From NCBI GenBank assembly GCA_963726995.1, contig CAVSEP010000004.1, positions 620,001-684,000 on the forward strand: 64,000 nucleotides of DNA. Reading direction: 5' to 3'. The notes beneath the pieces were generated by a model that saw only the letters and a program-made list of their open reading frames with translations, had not been told where the DNA came from and searched no databases. Of this stretch, positions 33,940 through 43,386 are shown one piece after another. The translations under genes were made by a program, and so were the position numbers. Position 1 is the stretch's first letter. Every line of letters starts with the position of its first letter. The DNA is from DAIDKA01 sp963726995 (lineage in GTDB: Bacteria; Pseudomonadota; Gammaproteobacteria; Steroidobacterales; Steroidobacteraceae).

Positions 33940-36024
33940 TTGCGCGTGCTGTCACGAATATACGAAGGCATCAGAGCCGGATCATTCCAGGGCCTGACCA
34001 GCTCGATCACGGCGTTGCGGTTCGTCGTGCTCGGCTACTCGGCCGTGCTGCTCATCGTCGTGTGGAGCTACGCCCTGCATGTCATCCAGAGCGACTTCCG
34101 CCTGACTGAAGCCACCACCCGCGAGCGGCTGCGCGCCCGGGGCGGCGCCTTCAACGCGGAAGTGGAAGCGATGATGGGGGATGGCGTGGGCGCCGCGGTG
34201 GCCGCCGCCAATGAGCTTGGAGGTCAGAGCGGCTTTGCGGCCGCCACGCAGGTCAAGATACAGCAGACCCTGGACCACATGCTGACCGGCGGCCCCTATG
34301 TCCGGGCGTTGTTCCTGGGAAACGCCTCGCGATTCGAACTGCTGGCACGCGGCGGCCGCCGGCAATCCCTCTCCCAGCTGCCGCCTTGGCTGAGTTCAGC
34401 CTTGTCGTCCGGCAACGCATCGAGTTGGGTGGGGGCGCCGATTCCCGATCCAGACCGTGCGGGAGGGCACCTGGTGCCCGTGGCGCAGCGGGTCGGATCC
34501 CTGTGGGCCGGCGCCCTCTTTGCCGTGGATACCCTGGCGCCGATCTATACCCCCACTGGCGAAGACAGCGGCACGGGGCTGTTCACCAGCGATTCCACTG
34601 TGCTCGAGGCCTTCCCGGAATCCAAGTATGCGGCGCTGCGCGGCGGGAACTTCGCGACTACCGAAATCTTCCGGCGCGCCCTCGCGCAGCCGCCCAGCGG
34701 GGGCGTCGTGATCGTGCCGGGAATCACCTCGCAGAAACCCAACGTGGTCGCCGTCCGGCGCGTGGCCGGCTTTCCCATGGTTACCGCGGCCTGGCAGTTC
34801 GAGGCGGCGACACTCGCAAGCTGGGGCGACCGGCGGCGCGAGACGCTGGCCCTGGCCGGCGCCCTGACCTTCGTCATTGCAGCGGCGGGCGGCGTGGTCA
34901 TCTACTTCCTGCATGCGCTACGGCGCCGCGAGCGGCACTATCGCGCGCTGTTCAACAATGCGGCCTTCGGAGTCATGCTCCTCGAGGGCGAGCACTTCGT
35001 GGATTGCAACGAGCGCAGCGCCACCATGCTTGGCGCGCTCGACCGCGCAGCATTGAACGGACTGCAGCCTCGGGACGTGGCGCCGCCCAGCCAGCCCCAG
35101 GGCCAAAGTTCCGAAGCGAGCATGCGGGAGCGGCTCAAGGAGGCGCTCGCGAAAGGCACGGCGTGGTTCGAATGGACCTTCCGGCGACTGGACACCGGCG
35201 AGCCGCTGATCGCGGAAGTGGACCTGACGGGGCTCGAGGCAGACCAGCGGACCTTGACCCTGGCCGTGTTTCACGACATTACCCAGCGCAAACGGCTGGA
35301 CGAGGAACGAGAGGCAATGCTGCGTGAACTGCAGCAGCTCGCCGGCACGCTGGTGCAACTCCAGGATGAGGAGCGCCGCCGCATCGGCCGTGACCTGCAT
35401 GATTCCACCGGACAGATACTGACCGCCCTCGGGATGCAGCTGGCGCGCCTGCAGCGGCTCGCGGAGGCGCAGGATTCCACCACCCGGGAACTGATAGCCG
35501 ATTGCGCGGCATTGGCCCAGCGCTGCTCTTCGGACATCCGCACGGCTTCCTACCTGCTGCATCCTCCGCTGCTGGATGAAATCGGTCTGCTCAGCGCCCT
35601 GCGCTGGCTCGCCGACGGACTCACGCGCCGCAGCGACATCAACGTCACCCTGGAGCTGCCTGAATCCCTGCCGCGCTTGGCTCGCGACCTGGACCTGGCG
35701 CTGTTCCGGGTGGTTCAGGAAGCCATCAGCAACGTCCATCGCCACGCCCAGAGTCCGTCGGTCACCATAAGAGTGACCGTGGATGCGGAGACGGTCACCC
35801 TCGAGGTGGAGGATGCGGGCCTCGGCATACCGGAAGCTTTCAATTCGGGAGATGTGCCGGATCCGATCATGCGCGGTGTCGGACTGGGCGGGATGCGCGA
35901 ACGACTGCGCCAACTCGGTGGACAGCTTACAATCCTCTCCAGCCCGAACGGTACCTGCGTGCGCGCCACGGTGGCGATTTCGCGGACCGCGACCACGGCG
36001 CCCGAGACTGCCCTACCCGCGTGA
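33940..36024 (+). CDS. membrane sensor histidine kinase (NarX/DegS type, PAS + HisKA_3)
   Basis: A kinase of about 694 residues with two membrane helices (about 22-43 and 305-328) enclosing a periplasmic sensor region. A PAS domain (RRERHYRALFNNAAFGVMLLEGEHFVDCN) follows. The H-box of the HisKA_3 family (EERRRIGRDLHDSTGQILTALGMQLARL) and an HATPase domain (VVQEAISNVHRHA, VGLGGMRERLRQLGG) complete it. The start is uncertain: a TTG with GGAG 6 nt upstream is used, and GTGs lie nearby. It pairs with the NarL-type regulator 13 nt downstream. Confidence 0.88.
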   Translation: MRVLSRIYEGIRAGSFQGLTSSITALRFVVLGYSAVLLIVVWSYALHVIQSDFRLTEATTRERLRARGGAFNAEVEAMMGDGVGAAVAAANELGGQSGFAAATQVKIQQTLDHMLTGGPYVRALFLGNASRFELLARGGRRQSLSQLPPWLSSALSSGNASSWVGAPIPDPDRAGGHLVPVAQRVGSLWAGALFAVDTLAPIYTPTGEDSGTGLFTSDSTVLEAFPESKYAALRGGNFATTEIFRRALAQPPSGGVVIVPGITSQKPNVVAVRRVAGFPMVTAAWQFEAATLASWGDRRRETLALAGALTFVIAAAGGVVIYFLHALRRRERHYRALFNNAAFGVMLLEGEHFVDCNERSATMLGALDRAALNGLQPRDVAPPSQPQGQSSEASMRERLKEALAKGTAWFEWTFRRLDTGEPLIAEVDLTGLEADQRTLTLAVFHDITQRKRLDEEREAMLRELQQLAGTLVQLQDEERRRIGRDLHDSTGQILTALGMQLARLQRLAEAQDSTTRELIADCAALAQRCSSDIRTASYLLHPPLLDEIGLLSALRWLADGLTRRSDINVTLELPESLPRLARDLDLALFRVVQEAISNVHRHAQSPSVTIRVTVDAETVTLEVEDAGLGIPEAFNSGDVPDPIMRGVGLGGMRERLRQLGGQLTILSSPNGTCVRATVAISRTATTAPETALPA

Positions 36025-36037
36025 GCCGAGCCTTGCC

Positions 36038-36688
36038 ATGAAAACGGTCCGTATCCTGATCGCCGATGATCACGCACTGGTGCGACGCGGGCTTGCCTCA
36101 ACTCTCTCGGAAAAGGCCGGTTGGACAGTGGTTGCCGAGGCCTCCAACGGTCGTCAGGCCTGCGAACTGGCGGCCCAGCTGCTGCCGGACATTGCGATTC
36201 TGGATCTCACCATGCCGGAATTGAACGGGCTCGAGGCCACACGTCAGCTGCATGAAACCGTCCCGAAGGCGCGCATCCTGATCGTGACGGCCCACGAGTC
36301 CGAACAGCTCGTGCGGGAAGTGCTGGACGCGGGTGCCATGGGCTATGTGCTGAAGTCCGATGCGGGCTCCACGCTGGTCAGCGCCGTGGAGGCGCTGCTT
36401 GAGGAGCGGCCCTTCTTTTCATCCGTCGTCGCGCAGCGCGTGCTGCAGGGTTATCTTGGCGCCGGGGCACCCTCGGTCGATGCCGGCAAGTCCATGCTCT
36501 CGCCCCGCGAGCGCGAAATCGTCCAGCTGCTCGCGGAAGGTAACAATAATAAGGATATTGCGCGGCTGCTGGACCTGAGCGTTAAGACCGTCGAGACCCA
36601 CCGCAGCAATATCATGCACAAAATGGATTTCTCATCCTTCGCGGACCTGGTGCGTTATGCAATCCGGAACAAACTTGTGACGGACTGA
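36038..36688 (+). CDS. NarL/FixJ-family response regulator
   Basis: A 216-residue transcription factor. The receiver (Asp10-Asp11, phospho-acceptor Asp56 in ILDLTMPELNG, Lys in VLKSD) is followed by a LuxR-type helix-turn-helix (LSPREREIVQLLAEGNNNKDIARLLDLSVKTVETHRSNIMHKM). It is coupled to the sensor kinase just upstream and presumably phosphorylated by it. Its target promoters are unknown. Confidence 0.92.
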   Translation: MKTVRILIADDHALVRRGLASTLSEKAGWTVVAEASNGRQACELAAQLLPDIAILDLTMPELNGLEATRQLHETVPKARILIVTAHESEQLVREVLDAGAMGYVLKSDAGSTLVSAVEALLEERPFFSSVVAQRVLQGYLGAGAPSVDAGKSMLSPREREIVQLLAEGNNNKDIARLLDLSVKTVETHRSNIMHKMDFSSFADLVRYAIRNKLVTD

Positions 36689-36877
36689 ACACTCCTGCGG
36701 TGCACTATGTCGTGCCGGCCGCTGCGCCGCCGCGTGGGTACCCACTGACCCCTGCTTCACTCAGGTCCTTTCCCGATACCGCGACGGGCTGTCTCGCCCT
36801 AACGTAGCGCCACTCAACGCCGGACTTCGCGCTGCGCTGCGAGACCTCTTCAGCCCCGAACGGAATCACTGCAGATC

Positions 36878-37642
36878 ATGTCTTCAACGACCGCACAGTT
36901 GTCCTCCCGCGCTGCCTGCGCCTCGGCCCTTGCCGTTGCGGATGAGATGCGCGCCGTACTCGGTTCTGCCGGGGAACTCGCTCGCGGCCTGGCTGCCGAA
37001 ACGCCGACCTGCCGGCCGGAAGTCGGGCGTCTGATCGAATTGTCGGAGACGCTTGATTTCGCCAATGCGGTGCTCGACCAGGCCATGACCGGTGGCGCTG
37101 CTACGCGCGAGGCGCATTGTGCCTATTCGGTGGATGCCATGGCGCGCGCCATTCTCCCCCTGCTGCGCGCCTGTGTCAGAGGTAAGGCCAAGGTCACGCT
37201 CACGGAAGACAGCCACTCCCCCCTGCTGTACGGGAATCCCCTGGCGCTCAAGCGCGCGCTGCTGCACGCGGTGCGCAGTCTGGCCCCGACGATTGCCGTG
37301 CGTCACGGCGTGATCGACGTGGGGGTGACGCTGATCGATTTCGCGGCCAACGATTCCTCGATGGAAGAATCCGATGCGCCGGCGCCGCGCCGGATGGTAC
37401 GGGTGACCATTGCGGACAACGGTGTCGGCATGGAACCGGAGCGGATACACGCCATCCTGCAAAGCGGTACGGATGTCGGGCCGCTGCTGCGCCTGGAAGA
37501 TGCGGGCCTGCAGATCGCCTGCCGCATCATCAAGGACCAGGGCGGCCTGCTCGACATCGAGTCGCACGCCGGCATGGGGACCATGGTCCGCATCTACCTG
37601 CCGGTCGTCTGGCCCGGGCGCATCGCGCCGGTGCAGCCATGA
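36878..37642 (+). CDS. histidine-kinase-like ATPase domain protein, degenerate N-box
   Basis: A 254-residue protein. The N-terminal helices (about 1-90) hold no clear phospho-accepting His motif. The C-terminal HATPase fold keeps the G1 box (VTIADNGVGM) and the final strand region (GLQIACRIIKDQGGLLDIESHAGMGTMVRIYLP). The usual Asn-containing N-box reads NPLALKRALLHAVRSLA, lacking the Asn-Ala. It may bind nucleotide poorly or act as a regulator instead of a kinase. The stop overlaps the HDOD gene start (ATGA). Confidence 0.75.
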   Translation: MSSTTAQLSSRAACASALAVADEMRAVLGSAGELARGLAAETPTCRPEVGRLIELSETLDFANAVLDQAMTGGAATREAHCAYSVDAMARAILPLLRACVRGKAKVTLTEDSHSPLLYGNPLALKRALLHAVRSLAPTIAVRHGVIDVGVTLIDFAANDSSMEESDAPAPRRMVRVTIADNGVGMEPERIHAILQSGTDVGPLLRLEDAGLQIACRIIKDQGGLLDIESHAGMGTMVRIYLPVVWPGRIAPVQP

Positions 37643-38499
37643 CAACTGCTCCCGTGGTCAATGCGCTGGGGCGCGCGCGCCAGGAGATTGCCCAGCTGTC
37701 CTCGCTTCCCGTGATGGACGCCCGGCTGCTCAAGATCATCGGCGAACCGGAAGTGGGCGCCCAATATGAACAGCTGGGCGCCCTGCTTCATGCGGATCCG
37801 GCGCTGGCCGCGCGGGTACTGAAGGTGGCCAACTCCGCCTTCTTCGGCGGCATCCGCTCGATTGACTCGATAGACCGCGCGCTTGAGGTACTGGGCACCG
37901 CGGCGGTGACCGGCATTGCCATGGCGGCGAGTCTCGACGGCACCGTCAGCCAGCTGGGTACCGCGCACCTGGGCTTCTTCAACCAGCTGCGTCACCACAG
38001 TCTGATCACGGCGGTGGCAGCCCGTCAGCTGACGCTGCGCCGACCGACCCCGAGCTGGACGCCGGATGCAGCCTTCGTGCTGGGCCTGGTTCACGACCTG
38101 GGATGGCTGGTGCAGCTACAGCTCAAGAGCGACAGCCAGGTAACCACGGTCGGAGCACCGACCGCCCTGGACGGCCTCGTGCTCCCGCCGCCGCCGGAAG
38201 CCGGACACGCTCTGCTGGGCGCCGCGCTCTTTACTCATTGGGGCCTCCCGCCGGAATTCGCCGGCAGCGTCCTTCACCACCACCTCCCGGTCGATGCGCA
38301 TTCCACGCCAGGCCATCAGCTGCTGGCGGTGGCCGACCGCTGCGCACATTTCCATCCGGACAGACTGCCGGAGGGCGACCCGGTGGCGCTGGGCGAGCTG
38401 CCCCTGGACGCGTTTCAACTCACGGCGGACAGCCTGCCGCAATTCGCCCATGAGATGGCCGGCGAAGCGGCGCTGATCAGCACCCTGGTGCGCAAATGA
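37639..38499 (+). CDS. HDOD-domain signalling protein
   Basis: A 286-residue protein with an HDOD domain (QLSSLPVMDARLLKIIG, ADPALAARVLKVANSAFFGG, SIDRALEVLGTAAVTGIAMAAS, then FVLGLVHDLGWLVQLQL). HDOD proteins resemble HD phosphohydrolases but often lack catalysis and act in c-di-GMP and stress signalling as scaffolds. It is translationally coupled to the degenerate HATPase and precedes the GGDEF-EAL protein, suggesting a common second-messenger pathway. Confidence 0.85.
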   Translation: MTTAPVVNALGRARQEIAQLSSLPVMDARLLKIIGEPEVGAQYEQLGALLHADPALAARVLKVANSAFFGGIRSIDSIDRALEVLGTAAVTGIAMAASLDGTVSQLGTAHLGFFNQLRHHSLITAVAARQLTLRRPTPSWTPDAAFVLGLVHDLGWLVQLQLKSDSQVTTVGAPTALDGLVLPPPPEAGHALLGAALFTHWGLPPEFAGSVLHHHLPVDAHSTPGHQLLAVADRCAHFHPDRLPEGDPVALGELPLDAFQLTADSLPQFAHEMAGEAALISTLVRK

Positions 38500-38624
38500 C
38501 GGTCTTCCGTCCAAAAAGTCATGAACATGTTCGCCAATTACCACCTAGTCACGCTGCCCTCGCCTGGTTGGCGGGCCGGTATGGCCGCGGACGATCTCCC
38601 GGTGCCTCCGGCGGAGTCGCTGGC

Positions 38625-40487
38625 ATGAACGCGGCGACCAAGACCCAGCATTCCATCGAGACGCCGGGGATGCCGCTCGCGCTCGAGAGCCCCGATGGCG
38701 ACGCTGCAGCGGCAACTCGGGAGCATGGGCAGACCGAGTCGCGCCCAAGCCCGCGCCGCGTGGTAATGGTGATCGAGCGCTCCCCGGAAGTGCATGCGCT
38801 GGTGGATTCTGAGCTTGGCGATGCGAACACCGATGTGTATCACGCCCACTCCTTCAGCGACGCTTCGCTGCGCCTTAGCGCATGCTCGCCTGATCTCTTC
38901 CTGGTCGACTACCAGCTGCTCGACTTTGACGGTCTGGAGCTGTTGCAGAACCGCTGCTCGGGGTCGCACCCGCGCTCACCCTCGGTAATCATTTTGACGG
39001 GCCCGGACAACCACGCCCATTCGCTGGACTTTGAACCGGGGGCCATCGACTTCCTGCGCAAGCCGTTCGGAGCCGCTGAATTGCGTGGGCGGGTGGGCGC
39101 GGTGCTACAGACGCAGACGCTGCTGTCCGGGCTCGAGCACCAGGCCACCCACGATCGCCTGACCGGCATGTTGAACCGTGACGGCCTGTTGCCGCGGATC
39201 GATGCCGCCATCGCCAGGTTCCAGGCGACTCCGGAGCGGCATTTCGCCGTGCTCTTCCTGGACTTCGACAACTTCAAGCGGCTCAACGACGCCTATGGAC
39301 ATGATGTCGGTGACGACCTGCTCCGGCAGGTGGGATCGCGACTTTGCGCGATCGCCCACTCCGGCGACCTGATGCAGGACTGCAACTGCGAGCCGGCCGT
39401 CGCGCGCCTCGGCGGCGATGAATTCACCGTGCTGCTGGAGGAATTGCCGCGCCCTACGGATGCCGAATTGGTGGCCAATCACCTCATTTCAGCCCTGGGC
39501 CGTGAGTACTGGATCAATGGCATGCGAGTCACGAGCTCCCTTAGCATAGGAATTACCCACGGGTCGCAGAGCTATTCCAGCGCCGCGGAGCTGTTGCGGG
39601 ATGCCGATGCCGCAATGTACGAGGCCAAGGCTGCCGGCCGCGGCCGTTATGTGGTGTTCGATTCCGTATTGCGGCAGAGACTGGAAATGCGCGCCCGTAC
39701 CGAAAGGGCACTGCGGGTCGCGGTCGAGTCGCAGCAATTCAGCCTCGCCTATCAGCCCATCATCAGCCTCGATTCCGGAAGACTGGTCGGGCTCGAAGCG
39801 CTGCTGCGCTGGCAGCATCCCGAACTGGGCTCGGTCGCGCCCGCCGACTTCATTCCCGTGGCGGTCGACAGCGGGCTCATCGGCCCAATCGGCGATTGGG
39901 TCCTCAACAAGGCCTGCACCCAGTTCAGGCAGCTGCAGCATCAGATGGGCAAGAATGCCCCCGATTTTGTCGGCGTCAACATTTCCAGAAGGCAGCTGAC
40001 CGATTCGGGGTTGCCCGCCAAGATCTCCGCGGCACTGAGGGAATCCGGCATCGAGCCACGCTGCCTGCACCTCGAGATCACCGAGAGTGAACTGGTGACC
40101 GACCTCAACGCCGCGCGGGACACCCTGCGGCAGATCAAGCGACTCGGGGTTGCCCTTTCCGTGGATGATTTCGGCACCGGATATTCATCGCTGGCCAGTC
40201 TGTACGATTTCCCGATCGACGTTTTCAAGCTGGATCGATCCTTCATCGCCGCCGATCTGTCATCCGAGCGCGGCCGGGCGCTGATGGCTGTCACGCATGC
40301 GGTATTGCAGCTGGCGCGAAACATCGGCGTGCGCGTCATCGCCGAGGGCGTGGAGACGGCGCAGCAACTGGCAGTTTTACAGTCCCTGCGGTGCGACATG
40401 GCCCAGGGCTATTTTCTTGGGCGACCGATGCCCGCCGAGCAGGTCCTCGCCTGGAGCAGGACGGCGGCTGGCGGCAAGGTCATCTGA
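38625..40487 (+). CDS. receiver-GGDEF-EAL c-di-GMP turnover protein
   Basis: A 620-residue protein: N-terminal receiver-like domain (VVMVIERSPEVHALVDSELG, Asp in FLVDYQLLDFDGL, RKPFG), GGDEF domain (HDRLTGMLNRDGLL, LDFDNFKRLNDAYGHDVGDDLL, active motif RLGGDEF) and EAL domain (LVGLEALLRWQHPELG, NISRRQL, ITESELV, DDFGTGYSSLASLYDFPID, VIAEGVE). Both catalytic motifs are intact, so synthesis and hydrolysis are both possible. The ATG with GGAG 8 nt upstream was chosen; an ATG at 38496 overlapping the HDOD gene would add 43 non-conserved residues. Confidence 0.9.
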   Translation: MNAATKTQHSIETPGMPLALESPDGDAAAATREHGQTESRPSPRRVVMVIERSPEVHALVDSELGDANTDVYHAHSFSDASLRLSACSPDLFLVDYQLLDFDGLELLQNRCSGSHPRSPSVIILTGPDNHAHSLDFEPGAIDFLRKPFGAAELRGRVGAVLQTQTLLSGLEHQATHDRLTGMLNRDGLLPRIDAAIARFQATPERHFAVLFLDFDNFKRLNDAYGHDVGDDLLRQVGSRLCAIAHSGDLMQDCNCEPAVARLGGDEFTVLLEELPRPTDAELVANHLISALGREYWINGMRVTSSLSIGITHGSQSYSSAAELLRDADAAMYEAKAAGRGRYVVFDSVLRQRLEMRARTERALRVAVESQQFSLAYQPIISLDSGRLVGLEALLRWQHPELGSVAPADFIPVAVDSGLIGPIGDWVLNKACTQFRQLQHQMGKNAPDFVGVNISRRQLTDSGLPAKISAALRESGIEPRCLHLEITESELVTDLNAARDTLRQIKRLGVALSVDDFGTGYSSLASLYDFPIDVFKLDRSFIAADLSSERGRALMAVTHAVLQLARNIGVRVIAEGVETAQQLAVLQSLRCDMAQGYFLGRPMPAEQVLAWSRTAAGGKVI

Positions 40488-40535
40488 GCCGCGGCGGTTC
40501 GCGGCAGTCACGGTCTTAGGATAAAAGTTGGAAAT

Positions 40536-41243
40536 ATGCAAAAGGCAGCTCTTTCGGCGGATGTGGATCGCGAGGCAGTGACTGCGCAGACCATTCTGCT
40601 CGTATCGGACGATCAGGCGGCGATCGCGACCCTCGGTGGCGCCCTGCGCGCCACGGGATTTGAGGTCATGGAGGTCCGGGACGGCATCAGCGCCCTGGAG
40701 GCCTGTTTGACCAAGCGCCCTTCTCTTGCGCTCATCGATGACAAGGAATCCGATTCCGACGGAATTCAGGTGGCGCAACAGCTGACGGAGCGTTTCTTCC
40801 TCCCCTTCGTCTATCTCTCGGCTGCCGATGAGGCCATGATCAGCGCGGCCGTGGCGGCCGGTGCCATGGCGTACCTCGTGAAGCCCCTGAATCCGGCACA
40901 GATTGTTCCGGTCGTGCGCGCCGCGCTGCGCCGCTCGCAGGAACTGCGTGCGCTCCAGGCACAGACCGAGCGCTTGACGGCGGCGGTTCAGACCGGCAAG
41001 CAGATCGGGATCGCGACCGGCCTGATCATGGCCAATCTGCGGCTGGATCAGCAGGAGGCATTCGAACGCCTGCGCCGTCAGGCGCGCGCGCGCCGTACAC
41101 GTCTGGAGGAATTTGCGGCAGAACTGCTGCGCGTGGCCGACGAGACCGGTGGCTATTACCGCGCGCTCGCCGCAACCGATGCGTCGCAGAGGCGCCCGGG
41201 TGAGGATCTGGGCCTGGTCACGAAGGAACGGGCCAGCGGCTGA
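40536..41243 (+). CDS. ANTAR-domain response regulator (RNA-binding antiterminator)
   Basis: A 235-residue protein with an N-terminal receiver (LLVSDDQAAIATLGGALRATGFEV, LALIDDKESDSDG, AYLVKPLNPAQ), then a helical linker. The ANTAR domain (RLTAAVQTGKQIGIATGLIMANLRLDQQEAFERLRRQARARRTRLEEFAAELL) follows. ANTAR proteins bind paired hexaloop hairpins in nascent RNA and prevent termination. Its target leader is unknown; nothing in the immediate flanks is an obvious paired-hairpin site. Confidence 0.88.
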   Translation: MQKAALSADVDREAVTAQTILLVSDDQAAIATLGGALRATGFEVMEVRDGISALEACLTKRPSLALIDDKESDSDGIQVAQQLTERFFLPFVYLSAADEAMISAAVAAGAMAYLVKPLNPAQIVPVVRAALRRSQELRALQAQTERLTAAVQTGKQIGIATGLIMANLRLDQQEAFERLRRQARARRTRLEEFAAELLRVADETGGYYRALAATDASQRRPGEDLGLVTKERASG

Positions 41244-41269
41244 TCTCTAGAACATTAACTATACTATAT

Positions 41270-41290
41270 AACTAATTGATATAATTAGTT
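41270..41290. terminator. AT-rich hairpin between convergent genes, possible bidirectional terminator
   Basis: AACTAATT-GATAT-AATTAGTT is a perfect 8-bp inverted repeat, followed by a T-run (TTTT partly in the stem). The stem is weak, being AT-only, but it lies at the meeting point of the convergent ANTAR and membrane-protein genes. Confidence 0.4.
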
Positions 41291-41332
41291 TTACTAGCGC
41301 TCCGCCGCGAACGGGATTCGACCACCCCCGCA

Positions 41333-41806
41333 CTAGACCGCGGCGCCGCGGAATCGCTTCAGCGAGAGGGCGCCGACGACGGCAAATGCGACCAGCACCA
41401 GCGCCTGCGTAATCGCAAACGGCGGCTCGGATCCTTTGGGCGCCAGCTGGTGCAGCGCCGGCACCTTCAGGAAGGCCTGCACGACCAGTACGAACACGTT
41501 CAGGTACAGCGAGGTCACGGCCCCGATGACGTACACCGGGCGCCAGGCGCCGGCCAGGTGGTACAGATAGCGGCCGGCGATCGTCGCCAGCAGAATGATG
41601 GTCGACACTATCCCCACCCCGATCGCCGGGGTGAACCCGTGATACGGAAAGCCGAAGCCTCCCAGGGTGGTCGCTAGCGAGGTCGCGAGAAACCAACCGG
41701 TCCAGCCGCGCAGGGATCGGGCGGTGAGCAAACCGGACATGACCACGAGGCCGCTTAGAATCGCAATGAGACTGAGCAGGACGTGGGAAAACGTATAGTA
41801 GGACAT
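41333..41806 (-). CDS. conserved membrane protein of unknown function (157 aa)
   Basis: Four hydrophobic helices (about 8-27, 37-55 including FGFPYHGF, 60-82, 93-113) plus a C-terminal helix (ITQALVLVAFAVVGALSL), ending in a short basic tail. There is no signal peptide or catalytic motif I recognise. It is divergent from the dapF-like gene with only 14 nt between starts, so their promoters must overlap. Confidence 0.7.
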   Translation of the reverse strand: MSYYTFSHVLLSLIAILSGLVVMSGLLTARSLRGWTGWFLATSLATTLGGFGFPYHGFTPAIGVGIVSTIILLATIAGRYLYHLAGAWRPVYVIGAVTSLYLNVFVLVVQAFLKVPALHQLAPKGSEPPFAITQALVLVAFAVVGALSLKRFRGAAV

Positions 41807-41820
41807 GAGGTCATGCTAGC

Positions 41821-42675
41821 GTGAAGTTCCACAAGTACCAAGCTCTCGGCAACGACTACCTGGTCGTGGAATTGGCCAGCAGCGAGTCGGCCTCGCCGGC
41901 CCTGCTGCGCGCCCTGTGCGACCGTCACTACGGCATCGGCTCGGACGGGGTTCTGATTCCTGGTCCGGAATCGGGCCAGCGGTTTTCGCTGCGAATTTTC
42001 AATCCGGATGGTTCGGAGGCTGAAAAGAGCGGTAATGGCCTGAGAATCTTCGCACGCTACCTGTGGGACACGAGCCGGATCACGCAGACGCCTTTCGAGG
42101 TCTCAACCAAGGGCGGTGTCGTGCGCTGCCAGGTCGGCGACGGCGGCCAGCGGATCGACGTGGCAATGGGTACCGCAAGCTTCGACAGCACCCGGATTCC
42201 GGTCTCGGGGCCGCCGCGCGAAGTCATCGACGAGCAAATCGAGGTCGACCGGCGACGGCTGCGGTTCACCGGCGTGACCATGGGCAATCCCCATTGTGTG
42301 GTTCTGCTGGATGAGATATCCCCTGACATAGCCCGGCGCCTCGGTCCGCTGCTGGAGCAGCATCCCTGCTTCCCGAATCGCACCAATGTCCAATTCGTGA
42401 GAATCATCAGCCGCTCGAGAATCCAGCTTGAAATCTGGGAACGCGGCGCCGGTTACACGCTCGGATCCGGCAGCAGCAGCTGCGCGGCCGGCGCCGCCGC
42501 CGTGCGGCTGGGGTTGTGTGACCGGCAGATCACCGCAGCGATGCCGGGCGGCGAACTCGCGGTGATCGTATCGGAAGACTATTCGGTGCGCATCATCGGC
42601 CCCGCATTCAAGATCGCACAGGGCGTCGTTGCGGAAGATCTGCTGCGCGGCGCCGGCAGCGCGCGCCGCAACTGA
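41821..42675 (+). CDS. dapF: DapF-fold epimerase homologue with both catalytic cysteines replaced by Ser
   Basis: A 284-residue PhzF/DapF-fold protein with clear diaminopimelate epimerase features: MKFHKYQALGNDYLV, GSDGVLIP, FNPDGSEAEKSGNGLR, TMGNPHCVV, NVQFV, WERGAGYTLGSGSSSCAAG. In canonical DapF, Cys stands before GNGxR and before GTG/GSG. Here these are Ser70 and Ser216 by count, though a Cys occurs at 221. Bacteria have a DapF-like branch of this kind; whether it epimerises diaminopimelate is uncertain. GTG start. Adjacent divergent membrane protein; followed by a hydrolase gene. Confidence 0.8.
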   Translation: MKFHKYQALGNDYLVVELASSESASPALLRALCDRHYGIGSDGVLIPGPESGQRFSLRIFNPDGSEAEKSGNGLRIFARYLWDTSRITQTPFEVSTKGGVVRCQVGDGGQRIDVAMGTASFDSTRIPVSGPPREVIDEQIEVDRRRLRFTGVTMGNPHCVVLLDEISPDIARRLGPLLEQHPCFPNRTNVQFVRIISRSRIQLEIWERGAGYTLGSGSSSCAAGAAAVRLGLCDRQITAAMPGGELAVIVSEDYSVRIIGPAFKIAQGVVAEDLLRGAGSARRN

Positions 42676-42699
42676 GGAATCATCCGGAGGTCGATTCAG

Positions 42700-43386
42700 A
42701 TGGCGACATTTGTACTGGTTCATGGCGCCTGGCACGGCAGCTGGTGCTGGACGCGAGTGCGCAGCGCGCTGCGCAAGATCGGGCATGAAGTCTTCACACC
42801 CACGCTCACGGGCGTCGGTGAGCGCTCGCACCTGCTCGCGCCGCAGGTCGATCTGCAAACCCACATCCTGGACGTGCTGAACCTCATTCGCTGGGAAGAG
42901 TTGAACGACGTCGTGCTGTGCGGCCATTCCTACGCAGGCATGGTAGTGACGGGCGCGGCCGATGCCATCCCTGCGCGCATCCGCTCGCTGGTGTTCCTGG
43001 ACGCGTTCGTGCCCGAAAACGGTCAGCGGCTGGCGGATTTCGCCCCCATCACGGATGAGCAACTCATTGATGGGTGGAAATGCCGGCCCATCAGCGCCGA
43101 AGTCTTCGGCGTCAATCAGGCCGACCGGGCGTGGGTCGATCGGCAGTGCACCGTGCAGTCGCTGGCCTGCTTCACGCAACCGGTGTCGCTGACCGGGGGA
43201 CTGGCACGGGTCCAACGCGTGGCCTACGCCTATGCCTCGGGGTGGGCGGGCGATCAGTCGCCATTTCGACCCTTTTTCGATAAAGCCCGGGCACGTGGCT
43301 GGACGACCAGCGAAATCGATTGCGGGCATGACGCCATGCTGGACCGGCCCGATGCCGTCACCGAATTGCTGCTGGAAAGCATCTAA
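42700..43386 (+). CDS. alpha/beta-hydrolase (plant-methylesterase-like)
   Basis: A 228-residue alpha/beta-hydrolase: FVLVHGAWHGSWCW (oxyanion region), nucleophile Ser in CGHSYAGMV, and likely catalytic His in CGHDAMLDRP. The layout (HGAWHG, TLTGVGERSHL) resembles small esterases and methylesterases of the SABP2/salicylate-esterase type; substrate unknown. GGAGG precedes the ATG. Its stop overlaps the stop of the convergent GH8 gene by two bases. Confidence 0.85.
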   Translation: MATFVLVHGAWHGSWCWTRVRSALRKIGHEVFTPTLTGVGERSHLLAPQVDLQTHILDVLNLIRWEELNDVVLCGHSYAGMVVTGAADAIPARIRSLVFLDAFVPENGQRLADFAPITDEQLIDGWKCRPISAEVFGVNQADRAWVDRQCTVQSLACFTQPVSLTGGLARVQRVAYAYASGWAGDQSPFRPFFDKARARGWTTSEIDCGHDAMLDRPDAVTELLLESI

